DNA of 64,000 bases. It comes from Amycolatopsis coloradensis. Its GTDB lineage: Bacteria > Actinomycetota > Actinomycetes > Mycobacteriales > Pseudonocardiaceae. Below, one piece after another: positions 1-8,229 of the stretch. The stretch covers positions 62,001 through 126,000 of the forward strand of contig NZ_MQUQ01000015.1 of NCBI RefSeq assembly GCF_001953865.1, read 5' to 3'. The notes under the pieces were generated by a model that was given only the letters and a program-made list of their open reading frames with translations, was not told where the DNA came from and did not search any database. Every line of letters begins with the position of its first letter. Position 1 is the first letter of the stretch. Made by a program: the position numbers and the translations under genes.

Positions 1-191
1 AGAAGAACCCGAAGCTCGACGAGACGAAGGTCGTCGGCGGCGGGGACCTGGCGGCGGGCGAATCGACCATCGCGTTGCAGCAGCCGCAGCAGGGTCAGTA
101 CTTCATCATCTGGATCACTCGGCTGGGTGAAGACGAGGACGGCAAGTTCATCACCGAACTCAAAGAGCTGACCTTCCTGCCTGCGGGGTGA
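1..191 (+). CDS. 3' end of a gene entering from the left, possibly the MviN-associated pseudokinase protein
   Basis: An open frame from base 3 runs 62 codons to a TGA at 189-191, so only a C-terminus is present. The tail contains the readable stretch YFIIWITRLGEDEDGKF. No domain can be identified from this fragment. In mycobacteria the gene immediately before sigM is the mviN/murJ fusion that carries a pseudokinase and an extracellular domain, and in related genera a separate protein-kinase-like gene sits here. The assignment is therefore by position only. The stop lies 31 bases before the sigM start, which leaves little room for a separate promoter. Confidence 0.5.
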   Translation, partial: KNPKLDETKVVGGGDLAAGESTIALQQPQQGQYFIIWITRLGEDEDGKFITELKELTFLPAG

Positions 192-222
192 CCTAAATCA
201 AAGGATCAGTAGGCTCTCCCGG

Positions 223-882
223 GTGACAGCTGCAGCTCCCACGGACGCGGATCTCATAGCGGCGCACGCCGCCGGTGACCCGCACGCGTTCAGTGAACTG
301 GTCCAGCGACATCGGGATCGCATGTGGGCGGTCGCCCTGCGCACCGTGCGTGATCCGGAAGAAGCCGCGGACGCCCTTCAGGACGCCTTCATCTCCGCGT
401 TCCGCGCGGCGGGCAACTTCAGGGCCGAATCGCAAGTCACGACGTGGCTGCACCGCATCGTCGTGAACGCGTGCCTCGACCGCATCCGGCGGGGCAAGGC
501 AAGACCGACCGTTCCGCTGCCCGAGACCGGGCAGTTCAACGAGCCCGCCTCACCGCGCGACTCGATGTCCGACCGCGAGACGAGCCTTGTGGTCAAGGAA
601 GCCCTCAATCAGCTTCCCGAAGAGCAACGTGCCCCGATCGTGTTGGTCGACGTCGAGGGATACTCGGTCGCTGAGACGGCGAAGATGCTCGGCATCGCCG
701 AGGGCACGGTGAAGAGCAGGTGTGCCCGGGGTCGCGGAAAGCTCGCGAAGGTTCTCGGACATCTGCGGAACCCCGATGCTATTGCGAACGTCCCAACTCA
801 CGAAAGCAAACGAGAGCGCGCCACCCCGCAACGGGGTGCCAGGCGGCCGCAGGGCACGCCGGGTGACGGGGAGGGACGATGA
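223..882 (+). CDS. sigM: ECF RNA polymerase sigma factor SigM
   Basis: A 219-residue sigma factor of the extracytoplasmic-function class. Sigma region 2 covers about residues 20-90 (QRHRDRMWAVALRTVRDPEE, then a DALQDAF motif). Region 4 covers about 125-175 with the helix-turn-helix AETAKMLGIAEGTVKSRCAR. A 40-residue charged tail follows. The chosen start is GTG at 223. The stop overlaps the next ATG as ATGA, so it is translationally coupled to a membrane-anchored anti-sigma factor, as for Rv3911/Rv3912. SigM proteins respond to envelope or redox stress. The adjacent trxB-trxA pair suggests a link to thiol homeostasis, but that is inference. Confidence 0.9.
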   Translation: MTAAAPTDADLIAAHAAGDPHAFSELVQRHRDRMWAVALRTVRDPEEAADALQDAFISAFRAAGNFRAESQVTTWLHRIVVNACLDRIRRGKARPTVPLPETGQFNEPASPRDSMSDRETSLVVKEALNQLPEEQRAPIVLVDVEGYSVAETAKMLGIAEGTVKSRCARGRGKLAKVLGHLRNPDAIANVPTHESKRERATPQRGARRPQGTPGDGEGR

Positions 883-1664
883 CAGACGAGAGCAGGGGGA
901 TCGGTGGGACCGTCGGTCCGCCGTGGTCTGTCGATGTGCTCGCCGACCTGCACGCGGGGGTGCTGGACGAACGAGAGGCGGCCGCACTCTGGCCGTTGGT
1001 GAACGCCGACCCCGAAGCACTGGCGATCATCGAAGCACTTGAAGCGACCACGGCCGACCTCGCGGAACTCGCGAACGAGCCGATCGCACCGATGCCTGCG
1101 GAGTTCGCCGCCCGGATCGACGCGGCACTGGCCGCCGAGATGCGGGCGTCGCCTGCGTTTCAAGGCGCATCTGAAGGGCAGCAGGCGCAGGTCGCCCCGG
1201 TGGTGGACCTCGCGGCCGCACGGCGACGGCGGAACAAGCGGATCGGCTGGGGCGCCGGGATAGCGACCGTGGCCGCGGCGGCCATCGCCGCCATCGCGAT
1301 CGTCGTCCCCACCGCGCGGCAGTCGACGCCGGGCGGCGTCGCGCAGCCCCCGCCCGCACCCACCGGCCCTTCGGTCGACGGCGACGGCGGCGGGGCCGAA
1401 GCGCTTGTCGGCAAGGCTGTCGGGGTCCGCGACTTCGGCTCACTGCAGACCGAAGAGCGGCTCGACGCCTGTGTCGCCGCCGCCGGACTGGACCCCGACG
1501 TGCGACCGGAAGGCATCCGGCCGGTGAACGTGGCGGGCAAGGACGGCGTGATGGTGATCTACACCACAGGCAAGCTCGCCCAGTTCCGCATCGTCGCCTT
1601 CGGTGCCGAGTGCGGCCAGGGCAACTCGTCGGTCCTCTTCGACAAGATCATCGGACCGAAGTAG
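879..1664 (+). CDS. rsmA: Anti-sigma-M factor, single-pass membrane protein
   Basis: 261 residues. The cytoplasmic N-terminal part (about 1-118) should bind SigM. A basic RRRRNKR segment precedes one hydrophobic helix at about 122-145, and a Pro/Gly-rich linker leads to an extracytoplasmic C-terminal domain. The HxxxCxxC motif of zinc-containing anti-sigma factors is absent, so redox sensing through a ZAS zinc centre is unlikely. The two cysteines that can be seen are in the external domain (around residues 193 and 248). Coupling to sigM through an ATGA overlap supports the role. A terminator hairpin begins three bases after the stop. Confidence 0.82.
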   Translation: MTDESRGIGGTVGPPWSVDVLADLHAGVLDEREAAALWPLVNADPEALAIIEALEATTADLAELANEPIAPMPAEFAARIDAALAAEMRASPAFQGASEGQQAQVAPVVDLAAARRRRNKRIGWGAGIATVAAAAIAAIAIVVPTARQSTPGGVAQPPPAPTGPSVDGDGGGAEALVGKAVGVRDFGSLQTEERLDACVAAAGLDPDVRPEGIRPVNVAGKDGVMVIYTTGKLAQFRIVAFGAECGQGNSSVLFDKIIGPK

Positions 1665-1666
1665 CA

Positions 1667-1711
1667 GCAAAGGTCCCTTGCTTCCCCCACCCGGCGGCAA
1701 GGGACCTTTGC
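1667..1711 (+). terminator. Perfect 15-bp inverted repeat after the sigM operon
   Basis: GCAAAGGTCCCTTGC and its exact complement flank a 15-base loop directly after the anti-sigma stop. There is no strong U-tract. It probably ends the sigM operon transcript. Confidence 0.75.
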
Positions 1712-1752
1712 CATCGCCGCCGCAAGGCAGGAGAAGTAGCGCCGGTCACCCC

Positions 1753-1779
1753 GGGAACACCGGCCCCTACGATCGTGTT
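1753..1779 (+). promoter_or_regulatory. SigR-type ECF promoter candidate for trxB-trxA
   Basis: GGGAAC at 1753-1758 and GTT at 1777-1779 are separated by 18 bases. This matches the GGAAY-N18-GTT pattern of disulfide-stress SigR/SigH promoters, whose classic targets are the thioredoxin genes. It lies 38 bases upstream of the trxB GTG. The match is seen; the sigma-factor assignment is inference. Confidence 0.6.
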
Positions 1780-1817
1780 GAGCCTGGTGAACAGGTCACT
1801 ACGAGCGGAGGTCACGG

Positions 1818-2813
1818 GTGGCTGCCGAGGAGATCAGGAACCTGATCGTTGTTGGGTCGGGTCCTGCGGGGTACACCGCCGCTGTCTACGCGGCACGAGC
1901 GCAGCTCGAACCGTTGGTGTTCGAGGGCACTCAGTTCGGCGGTGCGTTGATGACGACGACGGAGGTCGAGAACTTCCCCGGCTTCCGCGAAGGCATCCAG
2001 GGTCCCGACCTCATGGAAGAGATGCGCGAGCAGGCCAAGCGTTTCGGCGCCGACCTGCGCCAGGAGGACGTCGAGTCCGTCGAGTTGACCGGTGACGTCA
2101 AGTACGTCGTCGCGAACGGCAAGCGCTACGCGGCCCGCGCGGTCGTGCTCGCGATGGGTGCCGCGGCTCGTTACCTGAACGTCCCGGGTGAGCAGGAACT
2201 GCTCGGCCGCGGTGTTTCGGCCTGTGCCACCTGCGACGGCTTCTTCTTCCGCGACCACGACATCGTGGTCGCCGGCGGCGGCGACTCCGCGATGGAGGAG
2301 GCGACCTTCCTGACGAAGTTCGCCAAGTCCGTCACGATCGTCCACCGCCGCGAGGAGTTCCGCGCCTCCAAGATCATGCTGGAGCGCGCCCGCGAGAACG
2401 AGAAGATCAAGTGGGCGCTCAACAAGCAGATCACCGGGGTCGAGGGTGAGGGCAAGGTCGAGGGCCTGAAGCTCAAGGACACGGTGTCCGGCGAGGAGTC
2501 CCAGCTGGACGTGACCGGGTTCTTCGTCGCCATCGGCCACGATCCGCGCAGCGAACTGGTGCGCGGTCAGGTGGACCTCGACGAGGAGGGCTACGTGCTC
2601 ACCAAGGGCCGGACCTCGTACACGAACCTTCCCGGCGTCTTCGCGGCGGGCGACCTGGTCGACCGCACCTACCGGCAGGCGATCACCGCCGCCGGTTCCG
2701 GCTGCGCCGCGGCGATCGACGCGGAACGATGGCTGGCGGAGCACGCCGGTGTCGAGACCGCGCAGGAGACCCCTGAGCTGGTCGGTGGCGGCTACGGCGC
2801 CATCACCAACTGA
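1818..2813 (+). CDS. trxB: Thioredoxin reductase (NADPH)
   Basis: A 331-residue FAD/NADPH enzyme that reduces thioredoxin. The FAD-binding GSGPAGYTAA motif is at about 13-22. The redox-active CATC is at 136-139. The NADPH-binding GGGDSAMEE is at about 153-161, followed by an HRREEF motif. The C-terminal FAD motif is the segment GVFAAGDLVD. Length is normal for the low-molecular-weight bacterial class. The GTG start at 1818 gives VAAEEIRNLIVVGSGPAG. The gene is 36 bases upstream of trxA and behind a SigR-type promoter candidate. Confidence 0.95.
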   Translation: MAAEEIRNLIVVGSGPAGYTAAVYAARAQLEPLVFEGTQFGGALMTTTEVENFPGFREGIQGPDLMEEMREQAKRFGADLRQEDVESVELTGDVKYVVANGKRYAARAVVLAMGAAARYLNVPGEQELLGRGVSACATCDGFFFRDHDIVVAGGGDSAMEEATFLTKFAKSVTIVHRREEFRASKIMLERARENEKIKWALNKQITGVEGEGKVEGLKLKDTVSGEESQLDVTGFFVAIGHDPRSELVRGQVDLDEEGYVLTKGRTSYTNLPGVFAAGDLVDRTYRQAITAAGSGCAAAIDAERWLAEHAGVETAQETPELVGGGYGAITN

Positions 2814-2849
2814 CTTTCCCAGCCCGTTCACCACCCAGGAGGAGACACC

Positions 2850-3173
2850 ATGGCAAACACCGTGACGGTGACCGACAAGAGCTTCGTCGACGACGTGCTG
2901 ACGAGTGAGAAGCCCGTACTGGTCGACTTCTGGGCGACCTGGTGCGGACCGTGCAAGATGGTCGCCCCGGTGCTCGAAGAGATCGCGGCGGAGAACGGCG
3001 AAAAGCTGACCATCGCGAAGCTCGACATCGACGCCAACCCGAACACTGCGCGTGACTACCAGGTGATGTCGATCCCGACGCTGATCCTGTTCCAGGGCGG
3101 CAAGCCGGTGAAGCAGATCGTCGGCGCCAAGCCGAAGGCCGCACTGCTGTCGGACCTCGCCGACGTCCTCTGA
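2850..3173 (+). CDS. trxA: Thioredoxin
   Basis: A 107-residue thioredoxin fold with the active site WCGPC at residues 31-35 and the cis-proline segment SIPTLILF. It is the electron carrier reduced by TrxB, which is encoded just upstream in the same operon. A strong AGGAGGAG ribosome-binding site precedes the ATG. A hairpin follows 17 bases after the stop. The position corresponds to mycobacterial trxC (Rv3914). Confidence 0.95.
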   Translation: MANTVTVTDKSFVDDVLTSEKPVLVDFWATWCGPCKMVAPVLEEIAAENGEKLTIAKLDIDANPNTARDYQVMSIPTLILFQGGKPVKQIVGAKPKAALLSDLADVL

Positions 3174-3190
3174 TCTCGCGTTTCACCTGC

Positions 3191-3224
3191 CGAAACCCGG
3201 GGCCTTTCCAGGCTCCGGGTTTCG
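3191..3224 (+). terminator. Hairpin terminator after trxA
   Basis: CGAAACCCGG and its exact complement form a 10-bp stem with a 14-base loop 17 bases after the trxA stop. The stretch from here to the cwlM start (3225-3434) shows no other feature. Confidence 0.65.
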
Positions 3225-3434
3225 TCGTTCAGTGGAGTGGGTAGTTCTGACCGTTACGGGAACAGAATCATGGCGCCTGGACGGCTTCCTCGATCGGGGA
3301 CTTGACGCACCGACCGGGCCTCCGCGCTCACCGAGAGTTCACAGGGCACAATAGAGCACCGGGGTCCGCCCCGCAGGTTTTTCAAGTCGTGCATCGAGCT
3401 CGATTCGGTGCCCCAAAGGAAGAGCGAGGAGTGC

Positions 3435-4583
3435 ATGCGGGTACTCCGCCGCGGTGACGCCGGACCGGACGTCGCCGAGATCAGGTCCACGCTGGCGGCG
3501 ATGGAGCTGCTCCCGCCGGTGACCGAATCCGGGGAGTACGAGTTCTACGACACGGCGATGGAACACGCCGTGCGAGCGTTTCAGCAGCGCCGTGGGCTCA
3601 TCACCGACGGTCTGGTGGGTCCGGCGACCTATCAGGCACTTCGTGGCGCCGGCTATCACCTCGGCAGCCGCCCGCTGACTTACATGTTCTCCGCGCCCAT
3701 GCAGGGTGACGACGTCTTCGCGCTCCAGGAGCGGCTGACCGAACTCGGCTTCGACGCCGGCCGCCCCGACGGGCACTTCGGCGCCCAGACCGAACGAGCG
3801 CTCAAGACCTTCCAGCGCGACATGCGCCTGGTCGCCGACGGCATGTGCGGTCCGGCCACGATCCGCGAACTGCACCGGCTCTCGTCGCCGCGTGCCCGCG
3901 GCGGCCGCCCTGTCTTCCTGCGCGAGCAGGAGCAGGTGCGCCAGGCGGGCCCCCGGCTGCGCGGCAAGCGCATCGTGATCGACCCCGGCCACGGCGGCGA
4001 AGACCTCGGTGTCGTCGCCGGTGACCTGCGTGAAGCGGACATCGCCTGGGATCTGGCGCGACGGCTCGAAGGCCGGATGCAGGCCACGGGCATGGAAGCG
4101 CTGATCTCGCGCGGGCCGAACCAGAGCCCCACCGAGGGTGAGCGTGCCAAGTTCGCGAACGAGTCGGGCGCCGACCTGTTCCTTTCGCTGCACAACGACA
4201 GGAACCCCTCGCCCAAGGCGCAGGGTGTCGCGAGCTTCCACTTCGGCACCGGGAACGGCACCACGTCGACCGTCGGTGAGCTGCTGGCCGGCTTCATCCA
4301 GCGCGAACTGGCCGCCCGGACCGGCATGCGCGACTGCCGCACGCACTACAAGACCTGGGAGATCTTCACCCGCACCCGCTGCCCGGCGGTGCGGATCGAG
4401 ATCGGTTACCTGACCAACCCGGAAGACAGCGCCAGACTGGCCGACCCGGCTTTCCGCGACATCGTCGCCGAAGGCATCCTGGTCGCGGTGAAGCGCCTGT
4501 ACCTCCTCGGTGAAGGGGACCAGCCGACCGGCACGTTCACCTTCGCGGACGTCCTGGCCCACGAACTCGCCAAAGCGGAGTAA
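3435..4583 (+). CDS. cwlM: CwlM-type N-acetylmuramoyl-L-alanine amidase family protein
   Basis: 382 residues with two peptidoglycan-binding-like repeats (about 10-70 and 85-150) and an Amidase_3 domain from about 180 to the end. The zinc and catalytic positions look intact: DPGHGG at 183-188, SLHNDR, and RIEIGYLTN. There is no signal peptide, as in mycobacterial CwlM (Rv3915). That protein is cytoplasmic, is phosphorylated by PknB and activates MurA. The same regulatory role is expected here because pknB is in the same origin block, but the intact active site leaves hydrolysis possible. The ATG at 3435 is preferred over 3408 because homology-like sequence starts with MRVLRRGDAGPDV. Confidence 0.88.
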   Translation: MRVLRRGDAGPDVAEIRSTLAAMELLPPVTESGEYEFYDTAMEHAVRAFQQRRGLITDGLVGPATYQALRGAGYHLGSRPLTYMFSAPMQGDDVFALQERLTELGFDAGRPDGHFGAQTERALKTFQRDMRLVADGMCGPATIRELHRLSSPRARGGRPVFLREQEQVRQAGPRLRGKRIVIDPGHGGEDLGVVAGDLREADIAWDLARRLEGRMQATGMEALISRGPNQSPTEGERAKFANESGADLFLSLHNDRNPSPKAQGVASFHFGTGNGTTSTVGELLAGFIQRELAARTGMRDCRTHYKTWEIFTRTRCPAVRIEIGYLTNPEDSARLADPAFRDIVAEGILVAVKRLYLLGEGDQPTGTFTFADVLAHELAKAE

Positions 4584-4772
4584 CCAGTCCTCCACACCCC
4601 CACGCGGGCGCACATCCCTCTGCCGACAGCCTCGGCACAACCGGTGGTGTGCCCCCTCGCCCGGCCACGCCACCCCTAGCTCCACGCGGCGCGCAGCCCC
4701 CGCCCTTCCCGGGGGGCGTCCCCAGGTCCAGTCTACCCATCCACAGATTTTCCACCGCTCCTAGCAGCGATC

Positions 4773-4781
4773 TGTGGATAA
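4773..4781 (-). promoter_or_regulatory. Consensus DnaA box outside oriC
   Basis: TGTGGATAA is a perfect DnaA 9-mer read on the minus strand. It lies in the 361-base gap 4584-4944, surrounded by weaker ATCCACAGA and CCCACAGC copies. Apart from this cluster and the palindrome at 4888-4910 I see nothing in that gap. Confidence 0.6.
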
Positions 4782-4887
4782 CTCGGCGGGTTACCCACAG
4801 CTGTCCCCAGAGCGGGGGATGGCCGCTGCGCGCACCCGAAAACTCTGCTAGAGGCGTGAGCTGAAAGCGTCCTGCAGTGCGGAATTC

Positions 4888-4910
4888 GCCATGAAGGGGC
4901 CTTTCATGGC
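4888..4910. repeat. Near-palindrome between convergent cwlM and GNAT genes
   Basis: GCCATGAA and TTCATGGC form an 8-bp stem around GGGGCCT. It lies between convergent genes, so it can act as a bidirectional terminator. The motif CGCCATGAAGG recurs at 50288 in another intergenic dyad. Confidence 0.6.
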
Positions 4911-4944
4911 ATCCGGATCCTGGCGTCCGGAACGGCCGGAAAGA

Positions 4945-5589
4945 TCAGGCGCGGCCCATGCTCGGCTCGGCGGTCGTGATCGAGACCTGGCCGAGCAGCC
5001 GCTCGAGCGCCGCCTCCACGTCTTCCTTCCACGAGATCGCCGACCGCAGTTCCAGCCGCAGGCGCGGCCAGCGCGGATGCGGTCGCACGGTCTTGAACCC
5101 GACACTTTGCAGGAACGCGGCGGGCAGCACACAGCTGTGTCCGCCGTCCGGATCGGTCTCGTCGGGCTTGGCGTCCCCGAAGGCCTCGATCGCGCGGACG
5201 CCGCGTTTGGTCAGATCCTTCGCGACCGCCTGCACCAGCATCCGGCCGAGCCCGCCGCCCTGAAATTCGGGGAGGATCTGGAAAGCGGTCAGCAGCACCG
5301 CGTCCGGCCCGGGCGGTGAAGTCGGGAAAGCCAGCGAACGCGGCACGGCGTTCGGCGGCGCGTAGAGCACGAAGCCGACAGGCAAGGTGTCGCTGTAGAC
5401 GATCCGGCCGCAGGAGCCCCATTCCAGCAGAACGCTGGAGACCCAGGCTTCCTTTTCGACCTCCGTCGCGCCGTACTCCTCGGCCTGCGCCTTCATATGC
5501 GGCGCCAGCTCCCAGTACACGCAGCGGCGACAGCTCTTCGGCAGATGCTCGAGATTGTCCAGGGTTACGCCCACGACGCGACGCGACAC
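4945..5589 (-). CDS. GNAT-family N-acetyltransferase (Rv3916c-like)
   Basis: 214 residues. The acetyl-CoA binding segment QILPEFQGGGLGRMLVQAV, with the GNAT Q/RxxGxG/A pattern, is near the middle. A second conserved stretch is FLQSVGFKTVRPHPRWPRL. The substrate is unknown. The N-terminus has a CRRCVYW cysteine pair. The GTG start at 5589 is preferred because AGGGAGG lies eight bases upstream; an ATG 27 bases further up has no such site. It occupies the same place and orientation as Rv3916c, between cwlM and parB. Confidence 0.8.
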   Translation of the reverse strand: MSRRVVGVTLDNLEHLPKSCRRCVYWELAPHMKAQAEEYGATEVEKEAWVSSVLLEWGSCGRIVYSDTLPVGFVLYAPPNAVPRSLAFPTSPPGPDAVLLTAFQILPEFQGGGLGRMLVQAVAKDLTKRGVRAIEAFGDAKPDETDPDGGHSCVLPAAFLQSVGFKTVRPHPRWPRLRLELRSAISWKEDVEAALERLLGQVSITTAEPSMGRA

Positions 5590-5784
5590 CGGCAAACCTC
5601 CCTGAAACGACGACACCGACTCAGCCCTGTCCCGAGCAGGGCTCGCTGAAGGGGTCCTGATCGAGGATAGGCCGATGTGATGAACACCGGAAGGCCAGGG
5701 CCCCTCAAGGGAGGGTGGTTACACTCGATGGAACTACCAGTCGGTAGCCACTATGTCCACTTCGAAGCACGGGTGAAGCGCCTG

Positions 5785-7104
5785 ATGACCGAGAATCGCC
5801 CTGTCCGGCCGCAGACCGGCCGTCACAACCTCGACCCGCATCTCGACCGCTACGCCGCGCGTACGGCCGGAATGACTGCTTCCGAGATCAGGGCGTTGTT
5901 CGCGGTAGCCAGTCGCCCCGAGGTGGTTTCGCTCGCCGGCGGGATGCCGAACCTCGCCGCGCTCCCGCTCGACACGTTGTCCGCGCAGGTCGGCGAGCTC
6001 ATCGCGCAAGAGGGCCTGGTCGCGCTCCAGTACGGTTCCGCGCACGGCGTCCCGGCGCTGCGCGAGCAGATCTGCGAGATCATGGCGCTCGAGGGCATCA
6101 AGGCCCACCCGGACGACGTCGTCGTGACGGTCGGCTCCCAGATGGGGCTCGACATGGTCACCCGGCTGTTCTGCGATCCCGGCGACGTCATCATCGCCGA
6201 GGGTCCGTCCTACGTCGGCGCGCTCGGTTCCTTCGCCGCGTACCAGGCGAACGTCGTCCACGTCGCGATGGACGACCACGGCCTGGTCCCCGAGGGATTG
6301 CGTGCCGCGCTCGCGGAGACCAAGAAGGCGGGCCAGCGGGTCAAGTTCCTCTACACGATCCCGAACTTCCACAACCCAGGCGGCGTCACGCTGGCCGTCG
6401 AGCGCCGTGCGGAGATCGTCGAGATCTGCCGCGAACACGACATCCTCATCGTCGAAGACAATCCGTATGGTCTGCTCGGCTTCGGCGGACAGACGTACCC
6501 GGCGCTCCGCTCGATCGACCCCGACAACGTCGTCTACCTGGGCTCCTTCTCGAAAACCTTCGCCTCCGGGCTGCGAGTCGGCTGGGTGCTCGCGCCGCAC
6601 GCCGTCCGGGAGAAACTCGTACTCGCGGCCGAGTCCGCGACACTTTGCCCGCCGACGCTTAACCAGTTGATCGTGTCGCGATACCTCGCGACTCATGACT
6701 GGATGGGTCAGATCAAAACCTTCCGCGAGAACTACCGAGAGCGCCGGGACGCGCTCCTGTCCGCGCTCGAACAGCACATGCCTGCCGGGTGCAGCTGGAC
6801 CAAACCCGACGGCGGTTTCTACGTCTGGATGACCGTCCCCGAAGGCGTGGACACGAAGGCGATGCTGCCGAGGGCCGTCACCGCCCGGGTCGCGTACGCC
6901 TCCGGAACCGGTTTCTACGCCGACGGCTTTGGCAGCAGACAGCTACGCCTTTCCTACTGTTATCCGACACCCGAGCGGATCCGCGAAGGCGTCCGGCGGC
7001 TCGCCGCGGTGCTCGAGTCCGAAATGGACCTCGCGCGTACCTTCGGTAACGTGAGCCCACGCTCGATCTCGGGGCCGCAGAACCCCTCTCCGGACACGGT
7101 CTGA
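5785..7104 (+). CDS. PLP-dependent aminotransferase, class I/II, LysN/2-aminoadipate type
   Basis: 439 residues with fold-type-I features: substrate-binding SLAGGMPN near the N-terminus, VTVGSQMGLD, the IPNFHNPGG segment, the DNPYG motif, and the Schiff-base lysine K257 in GSFSKTFASGLRVGW. The C-terminal RLSYCYP supplies the carboxylate-binding arginine. The family includes 2-aminoadipate and multisubstrate aminotransferases; the real substrate cannot be read from sequence. The ATG at 5785 gives a normal length, although in-frame starts exist back to 5677. It is followed 37 bases later by an ATP-grasp ligase gene, so the two may form an amino-acid pathway pair. Confidence 0.85.
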   Translation: MTENRPVRPQTGRHNLDPHLDRYAARTAGMTASEIRALFAVASRPEVVSLAGGMPNLAALPLDTLSAQVGELIAQEGLVALQYGSAHGVPALREQICEIMALEGIKAHPDDVVVTVGSQMGLDMVTRLFCDPGDVIIAEGPSYVGALGSFAAYQANVVHVAMDDHGLVPEGLRAALAETKKAGQRVKFLYTIPNFHNPGGVTLAVERRAEIVEICREHDILIVEDNPYGLLGFGGQTYPALRSIDPDNVVYLGSFSKTFASGLRVGWVLAPHAVREKLVLAAESATLCPPTLNQLIVSRYLATHDWMGQIKTFRENYRERRDALLSALEQHMPAGCSWTKPDGGFYVWMTVPEGVDTKAMLPRAVTARVAYASGTGFYADGFGSRQLRLSYCYPTPERIREGVRRLAAVLESEMDLARTFGNVSPRSISGPQNPSPDTV

Positions 7105-7141
7105 TCGACCGGACGTCCCCATAGACACAAAGGAGTCCTCG

Positions 7142-8092
7142 GTGGACGACCGCACCGTTGCCGTACTCGCAGGCGGACTTTCCCACGAACGCGATGTCTC
7201 TCTTCGCTCCGGGCGGCGGCTCTCGGTCGCGCTGCGGGCCGAGGGTCTCATCGTCGAGGAGTGGGACACCGACGCGGGCCTGTTCGAACGTCTTCGTACC
7301 CAGCGCCCCGACGCCGCCATCATCGCCCTTCACGGTGGCGAGGGGGAGAACGGCGCGGTGCAGACGGTGCTGGAGATGCTCGACGTGCCCTACGTCGGCA
7401 CCAGCTCGCAGGGCTGCCGACGCGCGTGGGACAAGCCGACGGCCAAGGCGCTGGTCGCCAATGCGGGCTTCACCACGCCGGACTGGGTCGTGTTGCCGCA
7501 CAGCACCTTCCGTGAACTCGGCGCGCAGGCCGTCCTGGACGCGATGGTCGAGACACTGGGCCTGCCCCTGATCCTCAAGCCCGACCAGGGTGGTTCGGCA
7601 TTGGGCGCCCAGGTCGTCAAGGAGGCCGCGGAGATGCCCGCCGCGATGGTCGGCTGCTTCGCCTACGGGGACACCGTCCTCGCCGAGAAGTTCGTGAGCG
7701 GTGTCGAAGTGGCCGTGACGGTCATCGAAGGCTCCGAGGGGCCCGAGGCCCTGCCCGCGGTCGAGATCGTTCCGGAGAGCGGCGTGTACGACTACACCGC
7801 TCGCTACACCGCCGGACTGACCGACTTCTTCACCCCGGCGCGGATCTCCGACGACGCCGCCAAGGCGGTCAGCGAACTGGCCGTCGCGGCGCACCGTCAG
7901 CTCGGGCTTCGCGACATCTCACGCACCGACGCCGTGATCACCGAGGACGGCACGGTCTACTTCCTCGCGGTGAACCCCTCGCCGGGCCTCACCGAGACGT
8001 CCATCGTGCCCATGGCGATCGAGGCGGGCGGCGCCACCCTCGGATCGGTCTTCGCCGACCTCGTCGGACGAGCGGTTTCCCGTAAGAGCTGA
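7142..8092 (+). CDS. D-alanine--D-alanine ligase-like ATP-grasp protein
   Basis: A 316-residue ATP-grasp protein. The N-terminus has AVLAGGLSHERDVSLRSG. The ATP-binding segments are LILKPDQGGSALGAQ and VLAEKFVSGVEVAV, and the C-terminus has RTDAVI followed by AVNPSPGLTETS. In Ddl enzymes the last motif is normally E-(I/V)-N-x-x-PG, with the Glu a metal ligand; here that position is Ala276, while Asn278 and Asp263 are kept. It joins amino or hydroxy acids with ATP if active, but D-Ala-D-Ala synthesis is not certain. An AAAGGAG site precedes the GTG start. Probable operon with the upstream aminotransferase. Confidence 0.75.
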   Translation: MDDRTVAVLAGGLSHERDVSLRSGRRLSVALRAEGLIVEEWDTDAGLFERLRTQRPDAAIIALHGGEGENGAVQTVLEMLDVPYVGTSSQGCRRAWDKPTAKALVANAGFTTPDWVVLPHSTFRELGAQAVLDAMVETLGLPLILKPDQGGSALGAQVVKEAAEMPAAMVGCFAYGDTVLAEKFVSGVEVAVTVIEGSEGPEALPAVEIVPESGVYDYTARYTAGLTDFFTPARISDDAAKAVSELAVAAHRQLGLRDISRTDAVITEDGTVYFLAVNPSPGLTETSIVPMAIEAGGATLGSVFADLVGRAVSRKS

Positions 8093-8105
8093 CCTGAAAG
8101 CGAAG

Positions 8106-8137
8106 AAGGGGACTTGCCCACGCGGGCAGGTCCCCTT
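8106..8137 (+). terminator. Hairpin terminator after the ligase gene
   Basis: AAGGGGACTTGCCC pairs with GGGCAGGTCCCCTT around a 4-base loop (one mismatched pair), followed by a short T run. Between here and 8230 the minus strand reads like a gene remnant (AEQEAFRRTTNDWYDANFKG) without a supportable start. Confidence 0.7.
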
Positions 8138-8229
8138 TGAAGTTCGCGTCGTACCAGTCGTTGGTCGTCCGGCGGAAGGCTTCCTGCTCGGCAGTGAGGC
8201 GACCTGCGCGAGCGAGCCCGTTGACGAGG

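Noticed and set aside
1812..2834. Minus-strand ORF covering trxB
   Set aside because: Complete shadow of trxB with low-complexity Leu/Arg/Val content.
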